This document shows, piece by piece, positions 1-6,862 of a DNA stretch of 8,197 nucleotides. A program made the position numbers and the translations under genes. This stretch comes from Acidimicrobiaceae bacterium (GTDB taxonomy: Bacteria > Actinomycetota > Acidimicrobiia > Acidimicrobiales > Ilumatobacteraceae), in the NCBI GenBank assembly GCA_947490975.1, contig CANLHV010000051.1, forward strand, positions 1 to 8,197, in the 5' to 3' direction. Position 1 is the stretch's first letter, and the number at the start of each line of letters is the position of its first letter. Under the pieces are notes generated by a model, which worked only from the letters and a program-made list of their open reading frames with translations, made no database searches and was not told the DNA's origin.

Positions 1-1079
1 ACAACCGGGCACATCGCCGTCTGCCAAAGCACTGCTTGCGAACCCCAATCACGCATTGTCGTCTCATTGTCGGCAACGTGATACAGATAAACCTCTCGAG
101 GTTTGCCGTCATACGTGCCTTTCACCCATGTACCCGCACAAGTTCGACCATGCATCAAGTGACCCAACTTGGCCGGGTTCGGCAGCACTGCAGCCAACAC
201 ATCTCGTGGTGACACCGATACATCACCGACACGAATTTTCTCATTGCTGTCTAGACCGAGGTAGGCAAAAGTCTTCAACCAGTCAATGAACTCGGCACCA
301 AGACTGTATTTAAAAGTCACACGATTGCAATCGATCTCTCGCGGAATCATGATCACTTCTTCGTGTTCTACGTTCACGCATTCGTAGGCGCCGATACCGG
401 CAGGAAAATGAAAAATCTCCGGCTCACTGAAACAATCAGTCGTATACAGACCGCGATTCTTCTCCCAAACGATTGGTGGGTTCAAAGTTTCTTCGATGGT
501 CGTCCAAATCGAAAATGTTGGCGCAAAATCGAGACCGTCAATCGACAAGTTCGAGCCGTCGCGAACACCAATTTCGTCGATCGTGTCAAATAGATGATCT
601 GATGCATAACGAGCAAACACATTGCTCAAGCCCGGCTCGACACCCATGCCAACCAAAGCAAGAAGACCTTTTTCTTTCCAGCGATCGTCAGCAGAGATCT
701 GATCTTTGCCAAGTGGCTCGCCCACTTCTTCGTACGGATTCGTCGGGTGCGGCTTGCTCAAATTCATCGCCATATCTAAATATGTACAACCTGCTTCAAA
801 AGCCGCCTCAAAAATTGATTCGTTGAGTCTCGGATCGCAGGCATTGACAATCACATCGGCTTTAACGCGCTGGGCTAGCGCGACAATTTCAGACTTGCTT
901 CGGGCGTCAACTTGCGCCGACGAAAAACGTCCTGGCTGTTCGAGTTTGGCGATGATTTCGTCACCGCGACCAGAATTAATGTCTGCCAGCACGAAAGAAT
1001 CGAAGAAACTTCGCGTCTCGGCAATCGAGGCCATACCGCCACCGACCCCACCAGCACCAATGATGAGAATGTTTGCCAC
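1..1079 (-). CDS. Saccharopine dehydrogenase-like NAD(P)-dependent oxidoreductase, 3' end cut by the window edge
   Basis: The frame stays open from a GTG at 1079 to the left edge, giving 359 residues without a stop. An in-frame TAG at 1088-1086 lies just upstream, so GTG is the first possible start. Only a weak AGG precedes it. Residues 4-33 form a Rossmann nucleotide-binding start with GAGGVG at 8-13 and Asp33 at the end of the second strand, which suggests but does not prove NAD over NADP. GMGVEPG at 144-150 and the motif HGRTCAGTW near the end fit the saccharopine dehydrogenase / lysine dehydrogenase superfamily. Members act at an amino or imino carbon of amino acids or polyamine precursors; the exact substrate cannot be read here. 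I expect about 40-50 residues to be missing at the C terminus. The gene lies 86 bases after cinA in the same direction. Family assignment is firm, function is open; carboxynorspermidine dehydrogenase-like or lysine 6-dehydrogenase-like roles are alternatives. Confidence 0.85.
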   Translation of the reverse strand, partial: MANILIIGAGGVGGGMASIAETRSFFDSFVLADINSGRGDEIIAKLEQPGRFSSAQVDARSKSEIVALAQRVKADVIVNACDPRLNESIFEAAFEAGCTYLDMAMNLSKPHPTNPYEEVGEPLGKDQISADDRWKEKGLLALVGMGVEPGLSNVFARYASDHLFDTIDEIGVRDGSNLSIDGLDFAPTFSIWTTIEETLNPPIVWEKNRGLYTTDCFSEPEIFHFPAGIGAYECVNVEHEEVIMIPREIDCNRVTFKYSLGAEFIDWLKTFAYLGLDSNEKIRVGDVSVSPRDVLAAVLPNPAKLGHLMHGRTCAGTWVKGTYDGKPREVYLYHVADNETTMRDWGSQAVLWQTAMCPV

Positions 1080-1165
1080 AAAAACCTAAATGCTTTTCTT
1101 GTTATTGCTCGGGTGCAACAACACATTCAGTCTACCGTCGTGTTATCAAGCAAAAAGCCTTGTGT

Positions 1166-2395
1166 CTAAAGCGATTGACGCAAAAAATTTAATGCGCTTA
1201 TCACCGAGAACTGTCGCATCTGTTCGCGCCCATAAGGCAAACTAAAAGTTGTTGAGCGAACATCGCCATTTGGTAACGCAAGACCAACACAAAGCGTGCC
1301 AACTTTCACTCCGTCTTGCTCTGCTGGTCCGGCAACGCCAGTTAACGCCAACCCGATGTCGCTGCCGAGTGTTTTGCGAACACCAATAGCCATTTCTTTT
1401 GCCGCAGATTCACTTACGACGGGCCCGTGCGTCACGTTTAAAAGATTGAACTTGATTTCACTGTCGTAACTAACGATCGCACCGAGAAATACATCGCTTG
1501 CACCCGCAATCGCAGTCAGTCGACCCGAAACGAGACCACCTGTTACTGACTCGGCAACCCCCAAAGTCAACTTCTTTTCGCGCAGATTTTGCAGAACTAC
1601 AGACTCCATGTTTTGTGCATCAACGCCAAATACGAGATCTTCGACTTGCCCTCGCACCTTTGCATCCCAAGTGTCGAGCAGTTCAATTGCTTGATCTTCG
1701 GTGTTTGCTTTTGCTGTAAGTCTGACTTTGATGCCTTCCCAGCCACTTGCCAAGAAAGCCAGCGTCGGGTTGCCAACTTTTTCGAGTTCGTTGATAACCC
1801 CAACTAGTCGTTCGTTAAGCCCGCTTTCGCTGTCGCCCCAAGTTCGCAGAACACGGCTCTTGATAACTGACGCCTCACCACTTCTGGCCAGCAAATCGGG
1901 CAATATTGCCCGCTCGAACATTTCGTAAAGTTCGAATGGCACGCCAGGCACGGCATACATCACTTTTTCGCCAACAGGACAAATCAAACCAGGTGCCGTA
2001 CCTCTTCGTTGCTCAATAATTTTTGCACCCTTCGGCACCATGGCTTGGCGCAAATTATTTTGCGGCATGCGGCGACCGCGCGAAGTAAACAATTGATCGA
2101 TCACGAGCGCCACCTCGTCGTTCATTTCAAGTTCAACACCCATAATCTCGGCAATCGCTTCGCGAGTTATATCGTCATGGGTTGGCCCCAGGCCGCCGCA
2201 GATGATTATCGCATCGGCTTCGGCCAAAGTTGACCGCAGTGTCGCAACGATGCGAGCCAGGTTGTCGCCCACTTTAACTTGAAACAACGAATCAATACCT
2301 GCGGCCGCGAGTTGCTCACCGAGCCATGACGAATTCGTGTCGACAATTTGACCCAATAAAAGTTCGGTGCCTACCGCAACGACGCTGCAACGCAT
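1166..2395 (-). CDS. cinA: CinA-family protein: MoCF-binding-like domain plus nicotinamide-nucleotide amidase (PncC) domain
   Basis: The protein has 409 residues, full length for two-domain CinA. Residues 1 to about 170 match the molybdopterin-binding-like domain (GTELLLGQIVDTN at 9-21, GGLGPTHDD at 67-75), a fold linked in this family to ADP-ribose pyrophosphatase activity. Residues about 276-409 match the PncC domain, which deamidates nicotinamide mononucleotide to nicotinic acid mononucleotide in pyridine nucleotide salvage. AESVTGG at 281-287 keeps the conserved serine (283), though valine stands where cysteine is usual, and Lys315 follows in the YDSEIK stretch. TGVAGP near residue 352 is also typical. 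The protein is expected to be cytoplasmic; the historical name 'competence-damage inducible' need not apply. The ATG shares its A with the pgsA stop codon (TAATG), so translation is probably coupled to pgsA. The N terminus MRCSVVAVGTELLLGQ aligns with the family start, supporting this ATG. No obvious terminator follows the stop codon. Confidence 0.95.
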   Translation of the reverse strand: MRCSVVAVGTELLLGQIVDTNSSWLGEQLAAAGIDSLFQVKVGDNLARIVATLRSTLAEADAIIICGGLGPTHDDITREAIAEIMGVELEMNDEVALVIDQLFTSRGRRMPQNNLRQAMVPKGAKIIEQRRGTAPGLICPVGEKVMYAVPGVPFELYEMFERAILPDLLARSGEASVIKSRVLRTWGDSESGLNERLVGVINELEKVGNPTLAFLASGWEGIKVRLTAKANTEDQAIELLDTWDAKVRGQVEDLVFGVDAQNMESVVLQNLREKKLTLGVAESVTGGLVSGRLTAIAGASDVFLGAIVSYDSEIKFNLLNVTHGPVVSESAAKEMAIGVRKTLGSDIGLALTGVAGPAEQDGVKVGTLCVGLALPNGDVRSTTFSLPYGREQMRQFSVISALNFLRQSL

Positions 2396-2397
2396 TA
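2393..2397 (-). promoter_or_regulatory. TAATG stop-start overlap coupling pgsA to cinA
   Basis: On the minus strand the pgsA stop TAA (2397-2395) shares its last base with the cinA start ATG (2395-2393). No strong Shine-Dalgarno sequence precedes the ATG; GGGCAG a few bases upstream is the best match. Such overlaps commonly allow a terminating ribosome to restart on the next gene, so cinA expression probably depends on pgsA translation. The overlap is seen directly; the coupling is inferred. Confidence 0.6.
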
Positions 2398-2961
2398 TTT
2401 GGCTGCCCGACGTAATTTAAATGCGGGGCGTAACGCACGCACCGCGTATTGCAATCCACTAATGATCGTCAACCCAACTGCGAGCCAAAGAGTTGTGAGC
2501 CATGCATAAGTCATATCGACAGCGCTAAACGGCGCTAAAGCAAAACCAATCGAAACTTGCTGGCTGAGTGTTTTAATTTTTGCCAAACGACTTGCGGGCA
2601 CAGTCACACCCCGTGCACCAACAACCACGCGATAAATGCTGACGACAACTTCGCGCACGGCGATGATCACTACGGGCCAAATGCCGAACATGTCACGACT
2701 AACGAGGGTAAACATTGCGCCGAGCACCAAAACCTTGTCGGCAAGCGGGTCAAGAAATGCGCCACTCTTGGTTGTGCCGTGACGACGGGCCAAATAGCCA
2801 TCAAGTACGTCGCTGACACACAAACCAAACCACAACCATGCCGCCAACCATGAACCAGCGTTGTCGTCGGGCACGACAATAAACAGCAACGGCGAAACCA
2901 AAATACGCGACACCGTAACGGCGTTTGCCCAAGTTGCCAGCGCATTCGGATTAACGGGCAT
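2395..2961 (-). CDS. pgsA: CDP-alcohol phosphatidyltransferase, probably CDP-diacylglycerol-glycerol-3-phosphate 3-phosphatidyltransferase
   Basis: This integral membrane enzyme would transfer a phosphatidyl group from CDP-diacylglycerol to glycerol 3-phosphate, the first committed step to phosphatidylglycerol. From the ATG at 2961 it has 188 residues. The family signature is complete: D51-x2-D54-G55-x2-A58-R59, then G67-x3-D71-x3-D75, carrying the metal- and CDP-binding aspartates. The spacer between AR and G is seven residues, one less than the x8 often quoted. Hydrophobic stretches before, between and after the motif fit about six membrane helices, and the C terminus is basic. The start is uncertain. 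ATG 2961 overlaps rimO by 11 bases and gives a normal 11-residue lead into ANAVTVSRIL. The frame stays open to ATG 2988 (197 residues, 38-base overlap, with further Met codons between). I prefer 2961 because family N termini are short. Another CDP-alcohol transferase (such as a PgsA paralogue with a different acceptor) is possible, but the ftsK-rimO-cinA context favours PgsA. Confidence 0.9.
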   Translation of the reverse strand: MPVNPNALATWANAVTVSRILVSPLLFIVVPDDNAGSWLAAWLWFGLCVSDVLDGYLARRHGTTKSGAFLDPLADKVLVLGAMFTLVSRDMFGIWPVVIIAVREVVVSIYRVVVGARGVTVPASRLAKIKTLSQQVSIGFALAPFSAVDMTYAWLTTLWLAVGLTIISGLQYAVRALRPAFKLRRAAK

Positions 2962-4261
2962 CGTCAACCAATTCATTGGCTTCATCATTTGCTACGGCAC
3001 TCGCGCCGACAGCAACCAAGTCTGGGCCAAGCGCATCTGCGATTTCGACTTCAACAAACGACGCCACAGCCAAAGTTTCGCTCACGTGCACAACGCCGTC
3101 AATTTCTGGGGCTTCTCGATGGCTGCGCGCAACGCCAGTCTCATCTATTAGAACAGTCATCTTCGTGCCGATCAGGTCATCGCGACGTTGTGCTGTTATC
3201 GAGTCTTGTAATTCACGAAGCTCGGCCAGTCGCTCATTCATGAGACCTACTGGCACGCGGTCAGGCAGAGAAATAGCGTGGGTGCCTTCTTCGGGACTGA
3301 ATGCAAAGAACCCACACCAATCAAGTTGTGCCTGATTGACGAAGTTCAACAATTGATCATGGTCTTCTTCGGTTTCACCTGGATACCCGACAATAAAGTT
3401 GCTGCGCATCGCCGCATCAGGTTCACGCTTGCGGATGTCGGTGATTCGATTCAAGAAACGCTCGCCGTCACCCCATCGCCGCATTCGTCGCAAATGAGCC
3501 TTAGAAACGTGTTGCAAAGACAAGTCAAAATATGGCACACCTGTTTCGCAGATTGCGTCAATCAATTCGTCACTCAAATCGCTTGGGTATAGATATAACA
3601 ATCTGGTTCGCGCGACTTTGCTCGCAACCTGTTTCACCAAATCGACAATTGAACCGGCGCCAAGTTCGGTCGGCCGATCTTTGCCATAACTCGCAAGGTC
3701 TTGGGCCACCAAAACAATTTCTTTGGCTTCAAGTTGCTCGACTTCGGCCAAGATCGACGCGACGTCACGGCTGCGCTGCGGTCCGCGAAAACTTGGTATC
3801 GCACAAAAGCCACAATTGCGGTCACAGCCTTCAGCGATCTTCACATAAGCCCATGGCGCTCGAGACTTGGGCCGCGGCAAATTCAACAAATCAAATGCGG
3901 GCACATTCTGACTCGTGACAGAAACTGATTTTTTCGTCAGCATGATCGGCACACCAAAACCAGCAATGTGATCGGCTTCTGGCAACGACTCTGCAAGTTC
4001 AGAACCGTATCGCTCGGCCATGCAACCAGTTACAACAACTCGAGCCCCAACTTTTTTTTGATTCGAAAGTTCGAGAACTGTGTCGATTGACTCGCGTCGA
4101 GCATCTTCAATGAACGCACACGTGTTGACAACGACCAAATCGGCTTGGCTGGCATCGTCGGTTTGCACCAACCCATCAGCGAGCAAAGTGCCAATTATCT
4201 TGTCTGAATCGACATCATTTTTCGGACACCCCAGCGACTCAAGATAAAAGCGCTGTGTCAC
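2951..4261 (-). CDS. rimO: Ribosomal protein S12 (uS12) aspartate methylthiotransferase RimO
   Basis: RimO is a radical-SAM enzyme that adds a methylthio group to the beta carbon of a conserved aspartate in ribosomal protein S12. At 436 residues it is full length. The N-terminal methylthiotransferase domain has the three cysteines for the auxiliary Fe-S cluster: Cys12 (SLGCPKN), Cys48 (NTCAF) and Cys80 (TGCMAERYG). The radical-SAM cluster motif is C146-x3-C150-x2-C153 within EGCDRNCGFCAIPSFRG. A TRAM-type domain occupies roughly residues 370-430. SLGCPKN and the IPSFRG context point to RimO rather than the tRNA enzyme MiaB. Translation starts at GTG 4261; an in-frame TAG five codons upstream, with no other usual start codon between, makes this start almost certain. 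No Shine-Dalgarno sequence is visible. ftsK ends 52 bases upstream, and pgsA begins within the last codons of this gene. Confidence 0.96.
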   Translation of the reverse strand: MTQRFYLESLGCPKNDVDSDKIIGTLLADGLVQTDDASQADLVVVNTCAFIEDARRESIDTVLELSNQKKVGARVVVTGCMAERYGSELAESLPEADHIAGFGVPIMLTKKSVSVTSQNVPAFDLLNLPRPKSRAPWAYVKIAEGCDRNCGFCAIPSFRGPQRSRDVASILAEVEQLEAKEIVLVAQDLASYGKDRPTELGAGSIVDLVKQVASKVARTRLLYLYPSDLSDELIDAICETGVPYFDLSLQHVSKAHLRRMRRWGDGERFLNRITDIRKREPDAAMRSNFIVGYPGETEEDHDQLLNFVNQAQLDWCGFFAFSPEEGTHAISLPDRVPVGLMNERLAELRELQDSITAQRRDDLIGTKMTVLIDETGVARSHREAPEIDGVVHVSETLAVASFVEVEIADALGPDLVAVGASAVANDEANELVDDAR

Positions 4262-4273
4262 AACGTTTAATGC

Positions 4274-4302
4274 TATCTATTCGACGTCAATCGATGATTC
4301 AA
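4274..4302 (-). promoter_or_regulatory. Possible promoter for rimO-pgsA-cinA in the ftsK-rimO gap
   Basis: Reading the minus strand, TTGAAT at 4302-4297 is followed after 17 bases by TAGATA at 4279-4274, with 12 bases left before the rimO GTG. The -35 match is good; the -10 match is only three of six. If real, transcription would begin about five or six bases before the start codon, giving an almost leaderless message, consistent with the absence of a ribosome-binding site. Found by eye in AT-rich spacer DNA, so it may be chance. Confidence 0.2.
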
Positions 4303-4313
4303 AGAGTGGTGAA

Positions 4314-6785
4314 TTAACTCGCCTTTTGAATGATTTCGAGTTCTTCAACGGTCATCAACACTTCACGAGGGCGCGAACCTTCGCTTGGCGCAACGACACC
4401 GCGTTGTTCGAGCATGTCCATAAGTCGACCAGCGCGAGCAAAGCCAACCTTGAGTTTTCGTTGCAACATCGAAGTACTGCCTTGTTGAGAGCGCACTACG
4501 AGATCCATTGCTTGGCGCATCAACTCGTCGTCATCTTCGTCTCCGCTGCTGCCACCGAATATCTCGCCACCACCCGATGATTTATTCGCATCACCTTCAA
4601 TGCCCGATACATAAGTAACTTCTGGCGCTTGACGACGCCAATGTCCGACAACTTTGCGCACTTCGTTTTCACTAACCCACGCCGACTGCAGACGCTGCGA
4701 AACCGAAGTATTGCCCGGCAACATCAACATGTCACCCATGCCGACCAGTTTTTCTGCACCGGGTTGATCAAGAATCACTCGACTGTCGGTCAAACTTGAC
4801 ACAGCAAAAGCCATTCGCGCTGGAATGTTCGCTTTAATAACACCCGTGATCACGTTCACGCTCGGGCGCTGTGTTGCCACAACGAGATGTATGCCAACTG
4901 CACGCGCTTTTTGCGCAATACGTGTGATGCAGTCTTCAACGTCTCGTGCCGCAACCATCATCAAGTCATTTAACTCATCAACAACAATCAAAATGTATGG
5001 AATTCGCGAGAACTGTTTGTCAGATGGTTGACCATCTTGCGGCACCATTTCGCCACGATCGTATGCGGCGTTATAACCCGCGACGTCTCTGAAGCCTGCC
5101 TCGACAAGAACGTCGTATCGACGCTCCATTTCTTTTACTGCCCAACCAAGGGCGTTCGCTGCCTTCTTCGGGTTTGTAACTGGCGCCGTCAACAAGTGCG
5201 GCAAACGAGAATATTGCGCCATTTCAACTTGCTTTGGGTCGACCAAAATTAACTTCACTTGGTCTGGCGTCGCACGCATTAACACTGACGTAATAATGCA
5301 ATTGATAACGCTCGATTTACCGGCACCAGTCGCGCCAGCAATCAACAAGTGTGGCGTGGTCGAAATGTTCAAGAAAACTGGTCGACCAGAAATATCTTTG
5401 CCAACTGCAACATCAAGCGGATGACTCGCCGTGCGCGCTTCTTGCGAAATCAACAAGTCACCGATTGAAACAAGTTCGCGTTGCTCGTTTGGCACTTCAA
5501 TACCGATTGCCGACCGACCTGGTATCGGCGCCAGAATTCGAACATCGGTTGCCGCCATCGTGTAAGCAATGTCGCGCGAAAGCGTCGTAACTTTTGCAAC
5601 CTTCACGCCGTCACCAAGCGATAGTTCATAACGCGTTACGGTTGGTCCGCGCGTGTAACCCACCAGTTCGGTATCAACACCATGCGATGCGAGTGCCGCA
5701 ACGAGCTGATCGCCACGCTCACGAATTGCTTCTTCATTGGCTTTTTTGTTGCTGGTCAGCGACAAAAATTCGAGTTCAGGAAGCATCCAATTGCTTGGCT
5801 GACCACTTGGACCAAGCGGAATTTGTTGCGGCTCGCCTTTAACCGGCGCTAGTTTCGCCGCCGGTTTTGCGGCTGGCTTTGCACCAGCGTTTGACTCGGC
5901 TTTTTCGCGACGTTTGCGCTCACGTCGCGGTTGTTTTTCTTCATCTTGATATTCGTCGTCAAGGCCGTCTTGGGCATAGTCGTAAAGCGCGGGTCGCTGA
6001 TCATCTTGCGCCGCAAAACCGCCGGGCACATCAGAAATATCATCGCCATAGGTACGATTTTCGTCCAATGCACCCGACAAATTTTCAGTCGCCAACGAAA
6101 CTTTTCCGCTAATTTTGCGCCACGCATTGCGCAACACCGCGAGCAACTCTGGCGCCGACTTGCCAGATACGAGCATGATCGAGCCAATCAGCAATGCGGT
6201 TAGCAAAACTGTGGCACCAATATCAGATAACGAGTTTTGCGTTGGCTCACCCACTACGTAGCCGAACCATCCGCCCGTGCGATTTTCGGTATCGCTGAAA
6301 AACACATGGGTCAGGCCAAGCAGCACACCAGTTAGCGATGTCCAGCCGATTGACGTTCGCACTCGATTTTGCCAATTCTTGCGTCGTGCAAGCGCAACAC
6401 CCAAACCAATGCACAAGATCGGCAAGAAGAATCGACCGACACCGATAGTGACCGACGCGAAAGTGTCAAGCGCCCGACCCAGTGGGCCGGCCTTCTTGAG
6501 GTAGACCGACAAAACAAGCAACGCACCAAAAGCGATTAAACCTAAACCGCTGAACTCATGTGCTCGACCCTCAAATAATCCACCAAAAATTGGGCCGTGC
6601 TGCGAAACAACTCGATATCGAGTTGGGTCGTCATCGATGTCGTGTTCACGCAACGCCCGAATCGGACGAACATTGTCGGCTCGACGTGGTTCGCCTCGCC
6701 CCGACGTTCTCGCCTCGCCCCTGCCGGCGACGGTGCGCGAACCCTTACTCGGGCGCGCAGATCTAGATTTGGGCACTTTTGCCAT
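4314..6785 (-). CDS. ftsK: FtsK/SpoIIIE DNA translocase
   Basis: FtsK is a septum-anchored hexameric ATPase that pumps chromosomal DNA during division and helps resolve chromosome dimers. The 823-residue protein has every expected part. Residues 1-50 are a basic Arg/Gly/Ser-rich cytoplasmic leader. Four hydrophobic helices lie near 81-97, 112-133, 145-163 and 188-206. A charged, low-complexity linker at about 230-330 includes AKPAAKPAAK. In the motor, Walker A is GATGAGKS at 484-491 and Walker B is ILIVVDE at 598-604, followed by LNDLMM where many homologues have ADLMM. The winged-helix gamma domain, which reads polarity sequences in DNA, spans about 755-823 after an acidic DEDDDE stretch. 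It is shorter than E. coli FtsK mainly because the linker is short, as in many actinobacteria. The ATG at 6785 has no clear Shine-Dalgarno sequence. RNase J ends 77 bases upstream, and I saw no convincing terminator or promoter in that gap. Confidence 0.97.
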   Translation of the reverse strand: MAKVPKSRSARPSKGSRTVAGRGEARTSGRGEPRRADNVRPIRALREHDIDDDPTRYRVVSQHGPIFGGLFEGRAHEFSGLGLIAFGALLVLSVYLKKAGPLGRALDTFASVTIGVGRFFLPILCIGLGVALARRKNWQNRVRTSIGWTSLTGVLLGLTHVFFSDTENRTGGWFGYVVGEPTQNSLSDIGATVLLTALLIGSIMLVSGKSAPELLAVLRNAWRKISGKVSLATENLSGALDENRTYGDDISDVPGGFAAQDDQRPALYDYAQDGLDDEYQDEEKQPRRERKRREKAESNAGAKPAAKPAAKLAPVKGEPQQIPLGPSGQPSNWMLPELEFLSLTSNKKANEEAIRERGDQLVAALASHGVDTELVGYTRGPTVTRYELSLGDGVKVAKVTTLSRDIAYTMAATDVRILAPIPGRSAIGIEVPNEQRELVSIGDLLISQEARTASHPLDVAVGKDISGRPVFLNISTTPHLLIAGATGAGKSSVINCIITSVLMRATPDQVKLILVDPKQVEMAQYSRLPHLLTAPVTNPKKAANALGWAVKEMERRYDVLVEAGFRDVAGYNAAYDRGEMVPQDGQPSDKQFSRIPYILIVVDELNDLMMVAARDVEDCITRIAQKARAVGIHLVVATQRPSVNVITGVIKANIPARMAFAVSSLTDSRVILDQPGAEKLVGMGDMLMLPGNTSVSQRLQSAWVSENEVRKVVGHWRRQAPEVTYVSGIEGDANKSSGGGEIFGGSSGDEDDDELMRQAMDLVVRSQQGSTSMLQRKLKVGFARAGRLMDMLEQRGVVAPSEGSRPREVLMTVEELEIIQKAS
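6691..6721. repeat. 12-base direct repeat inside the ftsK leader, copies 19 bases apart
   Basis: TCGCCTCGCCCC occurs at 6691-6702 and again at 6710-6721. The offset of 19 bases is not a multiple of three, so ftsK reads the two copies in different frames, giving GRGEAR and SGRGEP. The surrounding roughly 90 bases look more GC-rich than the rest of the gene. It falls in a poorly conserved basic leader, so a small slippage or duplication event would be tolerated. No function is claimed. Confidence 0.5.
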
Positions 6786-6862
6786 AAATCAACAGTACCA
6801 ATGGGGTCTGTTTGCAAGTGGGATTACTCGCCCAGCCAAAACTCGGCAACAACTTAGAGCGA

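Noticed and set aside
706..1089. Plus-strand open frame of 127 codons
   Set aside because: It lies entirely opposite the saccharopine dehydrogenase-like gene, whose conserved motifs on the minus strand are clear; its own translation has no recognisable domain.
875..1126. Minus-strand open frame of 83 codons overlapping the start of the dehydrogenase gene
   Set aside because: It is the neighbouring reading frame of the Rossmann-fold coding region and shows no independent motif.
1129..1156. Possible promoter (TTTTTG-N16-TAGACT) between cinA and the dehydrogenase gene
   Set aside because: The -35 match is poor and the -10 only partial; in AT-rich spacer DNA such matches are expected by chance.
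1148..1164. Possible hairpin after cinA (AAGGCTTTTTGCTT)
   Set aside because: Only three outer pairs form and the loop is the T run itself, so it does not look like an intrinsic terminator.
3532..3918. Plus-strand open frame of 128 codons
   Set aside because: It is antisense to rimO across the radical-SAM region and its product has no family-like features.
5849..6187. Minus-strand open frame of 112 codons in another frame of ftsK
   Set aside because: It spans the low-complexity linker and membrane region of ftsK; composition is that of a frame-shifted linker with no upstream signals.
6786..6862. Search for a terminator in the gap between RNase J and ftsK
   Set aside because: Only a three-base-pair inverted repeat (GCCgagttttGGC) is visible, with no T run after it; too weak to call.
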